A DNA stretch of 64,000 nucleotides from Cladosporium sp. IMV 00045 (taxonomy: Eukaryota; Ascomycota; Dothideomycetes; Cladosporiales; Cladosporiaceae), in contig MSJI02000519.1 of NCBI GenBank assembly GCA_001931905.2, positions 1-64,000 on the forward strand. The letters run 5' to 3'. A program made the translations under genes and the position numbers. The notes beneath the pieces were generated by a model. It saw only the letters and a program-made list of their open reading frames with translations, made no database searches and was not told the DNA's origin. This document shows, piece by piece, positions 32,597 through 44,584 of this stretch (position 1 is the stretch's first letter; every line of letters begins with the position of its first letter).

Positions 32597-35488
32597 TTAC
32601 GCATCCCTAAACGCATTCTGCTGCGCAAACGCCGCGTAGTCTATTCTCCCGCCATTGCCTTGCCTTTGCTTGGGCTCGTCGGTGGAAGCCCCCAAGGGAT
32701 CCCCCGTGCTCTGTTCGCTCGACTGTGTCTGTCCCGCTGCCGCTGGAACACTGCTGGCGGACGGGAAGCCGGCATATCTCGCCAGGACGTTCGCGTCGGT
32801 CTCGTGCGAAGCAATCGGTGGTCGCTGCGATGCCTCGATGGGCTGCTTGCTCTCTTGCGGCTTCTGCTCACTAACAATGCCAGTTGACGCCTGCGCGAGC
32901 TCAGCGCTTGATTTGGACACGATAACTGGATCTGTCGAAGCCGTGTTGGCGCTCGTGCTCAAATTCGCAGCGAAGATCTCCGTAGCACCGACGGAAGCAG
33001 AGCGATTCTCCAAAGCACCTGGCGGCTGCTCGACCTGCGCCAGAGCGCGCGGGACGTTCATCTCCTCGTCCTTGCGGCCAAACAGCATGTTCCACCAGCG
33101 CATTTCGACCTCGCGCTCCGCGCCCTGTCGGCGAGGGAAGAGGAGTGGATCGTTGGTCTTGGCGGCGAAATCTTGGTTGGTGAATTCCGCTCTGCGGGCG
33201 AGGAAGTAGCCCCACGCTGAGGGGAGTTTGGTGTTGTCGTGCTCGGACCTCTCGCGCTCGTTGTTGAAGAGGAATTCGCCGTACTGGCCCGCGTAGACTT
33301 GGTAGTAGAGGCGGCGGAGGAAGCGCTCGTTGAACTCGAAGGCGTTGGGCTCTTGCCATTGCAGTTGGAAGACTGCGTCGAGGAACTGGTGGAAGATGGG
33401 GGATACTTCCTTTTCGTCCATTTTGTGCTGCTTGTCTTCCGCTTTGTTGGCGGTGCTGTGGATGATGGGGTTGGGGGGAGGGGATGTTGGCCTGGAGGAT
33501 GCGTCGTTCAAGCTGTCGTGGCTGACGTTTTGCTGCTTGAACAAATTGCTCTTGTTCTTCTCGAACCAGCTCTTCGCGCCAAAGAGTGCTTTGGAGCTGA
33601 GGGCCTGCAGATTGTTCGGTTCCGAGCCTCGATCTTCTCTCGTTCTTGCTGGCTGAATGCGCTCATTTTCGATCTCGAACCACTTTTCGCTGCCCTCAAT
33701 GCCGTTTCGGTCGCGGAACTTGTGCCCAAAAGAGAGGAAGTCCTTCTGTACTAATGCGATGAAGCCGTCGAGCGTACGGTAGTATGGATCGAGCATGATT
33801 TGCGCGAGCGCTGAAACCTGGGAGGTGCGGTCCCACCCATCGGAGCAGTGAACGAGGACGTGACTACCGCCCAAGCCAACCACCCTAGCCACCATCTCCG
33901 AGCCGTCGAGCAGACCGGCTATGTGTCCTAGCCATCCAGACTTGCGTAGGAGTTCCTGATTCGGCGGCAGATCGAGGTAGTCCGAGTTGCCAAGGCTCTC
34001 AATCACTTTGTCCAGTGAAGACCGCATGACATGGATATTTGCAATGTTCAGGAAGGATACCTCAATGGGCATGTCGTTGTGGCCCGCGTAGTATGTTGGG
34101 TTTTCAATTCCGCCGCCAGTGGCTCGGTTGGCCAACATGTTGAGCTTTGGCCTTGCATCGGCAATCACGTTTTGTCTTGTACTGCCGTAGATCCTTTTGC
34201 GTGGCGTTACTACCTCCTCTTCGAAGCTTTCGTCAAGAGCAGTTTCGCTTTTGCTGAGGTGCAGCCTGAAAATGTTCGACTCCGGTAATTCATCGGCTGT
34301 GCCAGGCTCGTTGCTCTCGCCATGTCCAGGCGTTGGCGTTTGTGAAGGAGAGTCCTCTGGGGATGTCAGAGGTGGTGTGTGGCTTGAGAAGATTGCGGAC
34401 ACAAGCCGCTCATCCTGCGGGTTTCTTTTGCCTTGCATGCCGACCATTGGCTGCGAGGAGCGTGTGATACTGCCACCATTGGAGTGAAGATAAGCAAGAG
34501 CGGGGATCCTGGCCTTCTTGCGGAAAGTACCACCGTACTTGAGCATGTTGTCGCTCACTGCACGGGGTACGCAAAGTGTGCCCGGGTAGGTAGCAGAGTA
34601 AGAATAGTCGTGGTTGATGTCGGAGATTCTCCAGGCCGCACCGGGACCGTCTGCGGCTTTGGGGCTGATCCCCATCCTTGCAAATTCTTTCCTTGCGTCG
34701 TAGGGATTGTTTCCCGCTGCTCTCTCTTCGGGCGGTGGCTTGAAGTGGAACGCATAGAGTTCGCTCACTTTGTCCACGCAACAACGGCTCCGAAGACTGA
34801 AAAACGCCTGACGAGCTGCTTCATCTGCAGTCTTTTCTGATGTACTAGGATGGAAATGAAGAGCCAGAACCTGAAAATCCTTGCATCGGAGTCGGATGGC
34901 AGGCGGTCTTGCACTGCCGCCCACTGTGGAAAAGTCGGACTGTCCGGCAACAGGTGAAGCAGGTCTTCGTGGCGACGCGTATGAAGAAAGGTTTGTAGAG
35001 TCTGTGGATGGCCGGCTTGCATAGCTGGTGCCATATGTCGGTGGGAATCCATCTTCGTCTTCATCATTCGAGTCTACATTGGAGTCCAGCCCTGAAGTTC
35101 GCACAGTGGTACTTTGTGCGTGACTGGGTCGTAAAATGCAGTGGTTGATGAGGGGATAGGGGATAAATATCTCTTTAGAGCGAGGTTTGGGAGTGCCTCT
35201 GCTCCTTTTTGCTGCGTCGCCTTGAGCGCTCGCGTGACTGGTTTGCCCCTCGGCAGACGTGCCATTTTGTGCTGGCTTGGTCGCTGGTACCTCGGTGAGA
35301 GAAGAATCCCTGGTATGGGCCTGAGAAGTTGACGCTGCTCCGGTACCGTTCGTTTGAGAGCCTGGGTAGTAGCTGAAGATGAGGTGGTGGCGTGTAAAAT
35401 AGAGCGTGCCATTTTCCGGTCTGCCTCGTCGGTGGAGGCTTACATTCTTGAACCGCAAATCTTGCGTTTCTCCAGCACTGCCCGCCAT
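32597..35488 (-). CDS. YMR1: Myotubularin-type phosphoinositide 3-phosphatase Ymr1
   Basis: Single exon, 963 residues if the ATG at 35488 is used. The frame is open upstream to 35647, but homology begins with RFKNVSLHRRGRPENGTLYF, the PH-GRAM start, just after this ATG. The enzyme removes the 3-phosphate from PI3P (and PI(3,5)P2) on endosomal membranes. The PH-GRAM half contains LYFTRHHLIFSYYPG. The catalytic domain has WRISDINHDYSYSATYPGTL, the HNDMPIEVSFLNIANIH region and the active site HCSDGWDRTSQVSALAQ near residue 546, a perfect Cys-x5-Arg with the family's SDGWDR. It is followed by YYRTLDGFIALVQKDFLSFG and the RRLYYQVYAGQYGEFLFNNE block. The C-terminal about 200 residues are low-complexity Ser/Ala/Gln-rich. 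Downstream is the empty 2.9-kb stretch. Confidence 0.93.
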   Translation of the reverse strand: MAGSAGETQDLRFKNVSLHRRGRPENGTLYFTRHHLIFSYYPGSQTNGTGAASTSQAHTRDSSLTEVPATKPAQNGTSAEGQTSHASAQGDAAKRSRGTPKPRSKEIFIPYPLINHCILRPSHAQSTTVRTSGLDSNVDSNDEDEDGFPPTYGTSYASRPSTDSTNLSSYASPRRPASPVAGQSDFSTVGGSARPPAIRLRCKDFQVLALHFHPSTSEKTADEAARQAFFSLRSRCCVDKVSELYAFHFKPPPEERAAGNNPYDARKEFARMGISPKAADGPGAAWRISDINHDYSYSATYPGTLCVPRAVSDNMLKYGGTFRKKARIPALAYLHSNGGSITRSSQPMVGMQGKRNPQDERLVSAIFSSHTPPLTSPEDSPSQTPTPGHGESNEPGTADELPESNIFRLHLSKSETALDESFEEEVVTPRKRIYGSTRQNVIADARPKLNMLANRATGGGIENPTYYAGHNDMPIEVSFLNIANIHVMRSSLDKVIESLGNSDYLDLPPNQELLRKSGWLGHIAGLLDGSEMVARVVGLGGSHVLVHCSDGWDRTSQVSALAQIMLDPYYRTLDGFIALVQKDFLSFGHKFRDRNGIEGSEKWFEIENERIQPARTREDRGSEPNNLQALSSKALFGAKSWFEKNKSNLFKQQNVSHDSLNDASSRPTSPPPNPIIHSTANKAEDKQHKMDEKEVSPIFHQFLDAVFQLQWQEPNAFEFNERFLRRLYYQVYAGQYGEFLFNNERERSEHDNTKLPSAWGYFLARRAEFTNQDFAAKTNDPLLFPRRQGAEREVEMRWWNMLFGRKDEEMNVPRALAQVEQPPGALENRSASVGATEIFAANLSTSANTASTDPVIVSKSSAELAQASTGIVSEQKPQESKQPIEASQRPPIASHETDANVLARYAGFPSASSVPAAAGQTQSSEQSTGDPLGASTDEPKQRQGNGGRIDYAAFAQQNAFRDA

Positions 35489-36246
35489 CTTTGGCGCGTA
35501 CTCACGAAAGTTCCCACACAGCCTGGAGGTGAGGTCTGTTATGCTTCGTAATATACAACGTGGCAACGCAGTCTCTCTGGAAGAAGATGATAGTGATTTT
35601 ACCTGGCAACGCCACGCTTCTTTCAGGGTATTTGCAGCAGCAAACAAGTTTCCTGTGGTCGGTCACAACGTAGATCGTGTTTGTTGAGTTTCTATTCACA
35701 TCGCTTGTTGCGCTGTTATTTCCTCGTGACGATCAGCAGTGCAGCTGGATGGTGCAGTGACGAGCACAAAAGTGGGGCCATCTCAAAGCGGCAGGTGCAG
35801 CGGGAGTATCACGGAGGACTGTCTTCGTGGATTGAGATGAACAGTCTTGGGGTCGTCCTTTCAGTCCAGATGAAATGCAATCGAACAAGTGCTTGAAGTG
35901 ATTGTGTCTCTTTTCTCCATACGCGTGAGGATTCCCTGAATGAGAGTCACGTCGAATCATGGCACAAGCTGCGTAGCCCAGAGCTCGCAAGTGACAAGTA
36001 TGAAAATCAGATTCCAAAATACATAATAAGTATCGAGATCGTGTTGGGAGAAGACAAGTATGTCTCCTGTCAATGATTCTAAGTTGGTGATTTGTACGAC
36101 CAGGGATGTGGTTGAGATAAGCTCGACCAGTCGCTCCTTCCTTTCTTCTCGACCTGCACTCACCTACCACAGACTTTCTCACATGTGTCGCCCTTGAGGA
36201 ATGCGATTATCCCACTCATCTATACAGATTCCTCCATAAAATCTCA
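35489..36246. promoter_or_regulatory. Divergent promoter region, YMR1 / ZIP4
   Basis: This 758-bp interval lies between the starts of YMR1 (-) and the Spo22/Zip4 gene (+). The first 160 bp continue the open YMR1 frame but look like leader. No other coding unit or repeat was recognised. Confidence 0.45.
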
Positions 36247-39213
36247 ATGGCTCCATTGCAACCGATCAGGAAAGATCCAAGCGACGATCGCGTGCAGCCT
36301 ATCCTAGGTATGTACATAGTTGCGCCAGCTTACCAAGAGTACTACTAACGCCAGGAGAGACTTCGCAATTGCTACTAGCCGTACACTCAATGACCGGATG
36401 CAAATCTCAAACAAGGTCCTAAGCGATCTTGAAGCCTTCCTGGAGCAGCCTTTTCCATCACATCGCGCAGTGTCGTTTGCGCGTCACTGCTCAGACTATG
36501 ATACGCAGGGCAGCTTACTGTGGAACTCAGCAACGAAGATCCTCCGAGATGTCGACGAGGGCAGTGGGAACAGCCCGGGAGTCGACAGCATTCGCTTCGC
36601 AGTGCTTCTGCGGGCATTCTCATTCTTCATGTTGGATGCAGCACACAATGAATCCTCAGGTCGAACAAAGAGCATCGACCAGCGAGTCCGGATCTTCAAA
36701 GTTGCTCTTAAAGCAGCGAGATGCTGCTTGGACAACAATGACTTGCGATTAGCGTTCAAATTGATTGAAAGAGCATCGAGATACGTTACTGCATGGGAAG
36801 AGGCGACTCCCGTGATCCGTGTTGTCGACGACTCACTCAACGACGAAGAGTCTTCCATCCAGCAACTGATATGCAGCTTTTACTTACTACGAATAGCACA
36901 TGCTGCGAAGTCTCGACGTTACGATTTGGCAGACCACTTCTTCCTCAAAGCCAACTTTAGCGACAATTCAGATCAAGACGGCCTTCTCGAGGCAGCTGCA
37001 GGCATATGCTTCGAAATTGGACGATCGCAACTACAGCAGAGTAACAAGGAAAACGCTCTAGTCTGGCTGGAGCGAGCGCACAAGCTTCTTGACAGTGAAG
37101 TGCTTGTGTCACGCTCTCTGGAACACGAAGATCTGCGGCTGGCCATCGTTGCTTCTTTGCTAGAAGCACTGCCGAATGACGACCATGGAAAGCGTGCATG
37201 GAACATCGTCGCTGGGTTGGACGAAGATCATGGACTGGGAAATCGAATTGCTGTACTCGTCATGAAGCTTAACATTGTGTCAAGAAGTGAGCCGGCGGAT
37301 ATCGATGCAGCCGCCAGGATACTTGTCCAAATGATTCGATCTACGGTTCTTACGGATCAAACGTATCTAACGTAAGTATTTCCGCACCTTCTGTGGATCG
37401 CAGTGTGCTGACTGAATGCATTAGGGTAATGCGCTCGGTCCACAAGGTCAAGAAATTAAACTTTCTTGCAGCATACAATGCTTTAGAGCAAGTTATAAGC
37501 TCGCGCTTGTTACTAGATATGGACTCCACAATGGACAGCGAGCAGGTGAAAGACTGGCTACAGAAGACTATCGTCACATATACCAGCCTGGGAGTCACTG
37601 CCACCAAAGACGACATGCCCCTTGTCCTCGAAAAGCTGTCCCAGATGTTCGATTCGATCGTGCAGTGGCCTGCGGACGTGCTATCACCAAAAGCCGCACA
37701 CGCGATGCAAGCACTCATGTGGAAAGCGTCGAAAGATACCGATGCTTTAACCGCTGATGTTTGGCTAACATTACTGCAGCATACAATCTTTTCCAATGTT
37801 GGCGCGATCAACAAGGCCAAGGTGGCTCGGAAAGTCATGCTCACCAGTTTGAAGCGGGAAGACTTCGATACAGCACGAACTGCCTTCTACCAGATGTCAT
37901 TACCTGTTCAGAACGAGGGTATAACCAGGTATCTTGCCTATCAGCTTGCATTGAAAACAAGTGACTGTGAACTGGCAAGCCAATGCCTTGCTGTTCTGGT
38001 CAAAGTTGCTGATAGAGACTCGCGATACCTATACGCTTGCGTTCTGGAAGCTCAAAGATCCGAGAATCGCGCCATTGCAGTGGCTGCTTTCCAAACTTTG
38101 GCCGATCAGCCTCCAAGTGGCATACAGCTTCCTGCTCTACTGAGATGCACAGCACGGCTCCACATGGAAGAACTCGAAAATTCACAAAGGCCTTCAGACG
38201 AGGTCACTCACGAGCTATCTCGTGTATTCGAGACAGCAGCTGCGAACATGAAATCCTTGAGACAGACAAGTGATGAGCAATGGCTTTCGGAAATACAATG
38301 GTGGAGCAAAAATGCATTCAACCTTGCCTTGCGGCTCTGCGCAGAGATACAGCCGCAGCATCTCATCCGATTCCTCAAGGTTTGCATCAGGTTCTTGGAT
38401 TGCTACCCGGCAGATGATGGACTCATGCATCAAGACGATCTGATCCAACGAAAGCAAGTCTGTCACTTTCTTTGTGCCAGTGCTCTCGTAGTGCTCGCGC
38501 GGTCATCGCCAGACAAATCGCAGCAGCTACAACATTACCTAGAAGTACAGCGGGAAGTCAAGAATTTCACGGCGGTATGGCATCCAGCAGACGATCAATC
38601 GTCGGAAGCCGACCTATGCCACACGAGAGCACTGGAGATGCTCAAGTTCAACGTCGAAAGCGTCTTCAGACTCGAACAATGGGAAAACCTCAACGACGCC
38701 CTCACAGCATGCCTTGAGTTCCAAGGCATCGCAAGATGGGATACGCTCGCCGACCTCGTCATCATCATTTACGACCAAGCCAGCAAACTCAGCATCGACG
38801 ACTCCTCAACCGCCAAAATCCCCGAGTTGCTGCAAAAGATCATCAACTCGACCTGGTCGACGGACAAGGACATTTCGAAGCTCGCGCGCTGGCTGCGCCT
38901 CACCTTCTCCATCAGTCTCAGCAAATCTGGCGATGAAGGGATCAGCATAAAACTCGTCGAGCAAGCGGCTTGTATGGCGAGACGAGGCACGGAAGGGCGT
39001 AACGATTCGTATCCCGAAGACGAGCTGCAGTGGTTGGCTACTGTGGCATTCAACAAGGCTGTTGATCTTCTGGCAGTTGGTGATGGCGAGACAGCGGATC
39101 AATGGATTGAGGCATCGCTTGAGCTCGCGAGGTATGCTGCGGACAACGGCTCGCTGCATGCCCATTTGACGCGGAACCGCGAGGAGGCGGAGAGGAGATT
39201 GAGGCGGCGATGA
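36247..39213 (+). CDS. ZIP4: Meiosis protein Spo22/Zip4-like (TPR)
   Basis: Predicted 953-residue protein of the Spo22/Zip4 (TEX11) family, which helps assemble the synaptonemal complex and form crossovers in meiosis. Exons 36247-36307, 36360-37371 and 37425-39213. The start exon (MAPLQPIRKDPSDDR) is joined at GAG-AG/ACTTC, the only one of three neighbouring AG acceptors that keeps the frame, 10-13 nt after a perfect TACTAAC. Family features: GSLLWNSATKILRD near the N-terminus, helical TPR-like repeats (LRLAFKLIERASRYV, ALVWLERAHKLLD), and the diagnostic ARILVQMIRSTVLTDQTYLT joined to VMRSVHKVKKLNFLAAYNAL across intron 2. The C-terminal repeats (TVAFNKAVDLLAVGDGETA, WIEASLELARYA) are also typical. 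Assignment rests on this family resemblance; N-terminal exon confidence is moderate. Confidence 0.85.
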
Positions 39214-39729
39214 TCATCTGGCTGTTGGCGTGTATGGTCCACGAAGAGGGCTAATTTGCTCGGAGGAGGGAGTCTATGTAGACGTTTGCTGCCACGCGTG
39301 TGAAAGTGAGAGTGCCACACACCAAAGATTAGCTCAACCAGTGTGTATTCATTCCATAGCCACAGACGTCGTATTCGACGCTGTACGCGACGAATTCCCT
39401 ATCAATACCGAGAAAACTCTAAAGCGCTTCCATACATATCGAAATTGTGCCACTGAGAGCGTGAGATCCAAAGCCGAGAGCCGCACGGGTAGATGTAAGT
39501 ACAAGAGCATTGAAAGGAATTAAATAACATCTTTCTATAGTAGCACATCCACGACCTGCCGCAGCAGACCGATGACCCCTTTGATCCATCCCCGATTTTA
39601 CCTCGAAACGCCATTTTGCGCCAACGCTTTCCCGCCGCTTGGGTTTGCCTCATCGCCAGCTTACATACGGGTTTTGTGTGAAGTCATACACATCTACTTC
39701 CCTTGCCTTTGCTCAAAATCGGAGCGCGG
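39214..39729. other. Intergenic between convergent genes, nothing seen
   Basis: This is 516 bp between the 3' ends of ZIP4 (+) and RVB1 (-). No coding frame, repeat or RNA gene was recognised. Confidence 0.5.
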
Positions 39730-41781
<2,052 letters not shown>

Positions 41782-42620
41782 ATGGCAGCTTTACGAACAA
41801 GCGGCCCAGCCGTACAATCAATCTTCAGATTCGCCGCGCAGCCTTCATCGAGCAGAAGATGCGCCCAGTGTCTCAAGGCTCAGAGATGTCCATTCTCCTC
41901 CTTCCGCCCGCGTCTGCAGTCTCACAAGCGCCCTCTTATGACCGATTCCGCCCACCGACCACAGACTCTTGACTCGGAAGTCCCGCCACCGCCTCGGAAC
42001 ACCGGAGTACCTGAGACGAGCATTGCCGGCAATGAAGCTATGAAGTGGCCGCCCGCGGCACCTTGGCAAAGGCAACAAGAAAGCAATGTCAGTGAGAGGG
42101 AGGGAGAAGCACAGAAGAGCAAGCCCACATCATCGAGCTTGCCAGAGATCACAGCAGAGAAGCAGCCTCAGCAGACCTCCACACCAACAGCACAGCCAGC
42201 CGGCGCAAAGGCGAAGAAGTCAAAGCTCCGGCCGAGGAAGGCACCTATCAAAATTACACAAACCGCTGTGGAACATCTTAGGGAACTGCTTGAGCAACCA
42301 GAGTCAAAGCTCGTCCGTGTTGGCGTGAAGAACAGAGGATGCTCAGGCTTGGCATACCACTTGGAATACGTCGACAAGCCCGGCACATTCGACGAGAGCG
42401 TGGAACAGGACGGAGTGAAGGTCTTGATCGACAGCAAGGCTCTTTTCAGCATCATTGGAAGTGAGATGGACTGGTTGGAGGACAAGCTGAGCGCCAGATT
42501 CATCTTCAAGAACCCCAACATCAGTGAGTATCCCATGTCTTTCGCCACTTTATACGTCATAGCACTAACATCTCGACAGCTGAACAATGTGGTTGCGGTG
42601 AATCTTTCAGCATTTCATGA
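41782..42620 (+). CDS. ISA1: A-type iron-sulfur assembly protein Isa1, mitochondrial
   Basis: Predicted 260-residue mitochondrial A-type carrier needed for [4Fe-4S] cluster formation (with Isa2 and Iba57). Exons 41782-42523 and 42580-42620; the short second exon supplies TEQCGCGESFSIS. The three ligand cysteines are visible: GCSG in KNRGCSGLAYHLEYVD, and the terminal CGCG. Other conserved parts: ITQTAVEHLRELL, VLIDSKALFSIIGSEMDWL and FIFKNPNI. The first about 150 residues are not conserved: an Arg/Ser-rich mitochondrial-type leader, then a Pro/Gln/Ser-rich linker, longer than in yeast Isa1 but usual in filamentous fungi. It is divergent from RVB1. Confidence 0.94.
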
Positions 42621-42792
42621 TCGCACGAGCGAGACAACTCCATTTTTCCTAACCTATCATGTATCTAGACGAGCGGCATTTGCTGCATTTCTCTTGCATT
42701 TCTTTGCGTGATGACGATACTGCCCCCTTTCTCACAAGAGGGCTGTCTTTCCCGCCTTACGGAGGAGCATATTTATTACATAGAGATCTACC

Positions 42793-43253
42793 TCAGAATA
42801 CCCCTGGTTCGAAATCGACTACTCTCGCATTTTGAATGATCCCATCCAAGCTCGCCACAAACTCCAAATGAGCCGGGTCCTGCTCCAGGTAGTATTTCCG
42901 ATCTTCTTCGTTCTTGAACTCGCAGATGAAACCGTGTGAGAAGCCGCCCTGCGAATACTCGGTCAGCCACTCCATGAAAGTCAAGATCGAGAAAGGGGAA
43001 CGAGGGGCTCAACTACTTGGTGTCCCTCGGGGCTGTTGTCGCGGCCGCCTCCGTGCGATTTCATGTAGGGTTCTTTGCTGGTTGGATGGATGCACTTTTC
43101 CGCGAGACCGACCATGCGTTTGCAGACCTTGGATGATAGTCAGTTTGACGTCTCGTCATTTTGGGTCAAGTTTTATCGTTGACGGACATCTACTGCTTGG
43201 GCATGGGTCGTGGTCGGCTTGAACTCAAAGAGGACAATGTGTAGGATCGGCAT
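42793..43253 (-). CDS. Stress-responsive Dabb (dimeric A/B barrel) protein
   Basis: Small single-domain protein of 108 residues. Exons 43253-43194, 43127-43017 and 42948-42793. The assembled order is MPILHIVLFEFKPTTTHAQA, then VCKRMVGLAEKCIHPTSKEP, GGRDNSPEGHQ, and GGFSHGFICEFKNEEDRKYY, LEQDPAHLEFVASL. This is the complete Dabb pattern: starting HIVLF strand, GRDxSPEG, SHGF strand and the DPAH helix. Both introns begin with GTAG rather than GTRAGT, which is unusual next to the other genes here. I accept them because both splices remove stops and recreate the family sequence without gaps. Dabb proteins are small dimers; the function of most fungal members is unknown. Confidence 0.82.
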
Positions 43254-43679
43254 TGTGAATGAATCTGAGGGCTTGGGTTGGTATATGAAGAGCGTCCACT
43301 GAGATGCCTTGGTGGTAGAATCGTGCTTACGATTTCTCTTGGTTGGAGTCAGGGAATTGAGTTGAGTTATATGCTGTTATACACAAAAGAAGATATGCCT
43401 CATCAATGATGAAATCGGAGTGACGCCGAGGGAAGCCGGCCGACTGCCGATCTAGGAGATGTCGCGACTTTCATAGTGCCCAAGTATCGTTAACTACATC
43501 TGCTCACACTGGCACATGCTGAGCTGTTGCGTAGCATAGCGATTATCAATCCGACATGCTGTTGTCTTTCGTATCCTTGCTACCATCGCACCTCCGCGCA
43601 TCCGGCTGAGCCGAGCCCATCCTCTATGCGCGTTGCTTATCAACAGCAGCTCGCGTACATGTAAGGCAATCACCAGACC
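43254..43679. promoter_or_regulatory. Divergent promoter region, Dabb / DSC3
   Basis: This 426-bp region lies between divergent starts. TACATGTA lies at 43656-43663, only 17 bp before the DSC3 ATG. Nothing else was recognised. Confidence 0.45.
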
Positions 43680-44558
43680 ATGGCTACAACAAACTCCACC
43701 ACGCCGCCCTTAGACGTTGTCGTTCGCTTCTCGACCTCAAATCCAGACGTCGTTCTTCAAATCCGTCACCCTAGCACAACAAGCGCCTTCACACTCAAGC
43801 AGCAGATCCGCGCGCAACTCCCTGCGCCTCAATCGGAGAGTAGACTTCGACTCATCCACGCTGGCAAGGTGATCTCGGACGAACATGCACTCGGCAAGTC
43901 TTTACACGCGAGGGTACCGCCTCCACCAAAGGCAGGGGATGACAGCAAGAGTGAAAAGGCAAAGGGAAAGCAACCACTGAAGGAACACGTCGAAGCGCTG
44001 CGCGTATACGTTCATTGCTCTATAGGAGATGCCCTGGTGCCCTCTGAGCTGGCCGCCGAAGCAAAAGCAGCTGTAGATGCGGATAATGCTTTGGCGTCTT
44101 CTTTACAACCGGAAACGTCCACGTCTACAGGTGGAGAGCATGCGCCGTCTTCTACCACCACGCCTGCACCACGAGGGTTCGACCGCCTGCTTACTGCCGG
44201 TTTCACTGCCGCGGAGATAGCCACTCTTCGCACGCAGTTCCTTGCCATTCAGGCGCACACCCATACCCCGGATACTATGCCCACGGGCCACGACCTCTTG
44301 CTTTTGGAAGAACAGTGGCTCGACAATGGATCGAATGCCGCCACCGCTGGAGGTGAAACTGCTGGCGGATTTGGTGGGGATGATTCACGAGGACTTGACG
44401 ATCTGATCTGGGGACCCTTAATGGGATTCTTTTGGCCGGTGGGAGCGATGTTCTGGTTAATGAGGGAAGAAGGCGTGTGGAGTGGGAGGAGGCAGACGGC
44501 TGTCATGGCTGGGTTCATCATGAATCTGACTTTTGGGTTTTTCAGATTGCTGAGCTGA
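43680..44558 (+). CDS. DSC3: Dsc3, subunit of the Golgi Dsc E3 ubiquitin ligase
   Basis: Single exon, 292 residues. An N-terminal ubiquitin-like domain (about 10-115: VVVRFSTSNPDVVLQIRHP, LRLIHAGKVISDEHAL, LRVYVHCSIGD) is followed by a Ser/Thr/Ala linker and the conserved C-terminal part (GFDRLLTAGFTAAEIATLRT, LLLLEEQWLDN, DDLIWGPLMGFFWPVGAMFW). Two membrane segments are visible: GPLMGFFWPVGAMFWLM and TAVMAGFIMNLTFGFF. This is the DUF2407/DUF2407_C layout of Dsc3. In fungi the Dsc complex cleaves SREBP precursors and removes Golgi/endosome membrane proteins. The stop lies 26 bp from the stop of the convergent RCC1-like gene, so their transcripts must overlap at the 3' ends. Confidence 0.9.
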   Translation: MATTNSTTPPLDVVVRFSTSNPDVVLQIRHPSTTSAFTLKQQIRAQLPAPQSESRLRLIHAGKVISDEHALGKSLHARVPPPPKAGDDSKSEKAKGKQPLKEHVEALRVYVHCSIGDALVPSELAAEAKAAVDADNALASSLQPETSTSTGGEHAPSSTTTPAPRGFDRLLTAGFTAAEIATLRTQFLAIQAHTHTPDTMPTGHDLLLLEEQWLDNGSNAATAGGETAGGFGGDDSRGLDDLIWGPLMGFFWPVGAMFWLMREEGVWSGRRQTAVMAGFIMNLTFGFFRLLS

Positions 44559-44584
44559 GGGAAGAGCTTAATGGCATGCCTCGA

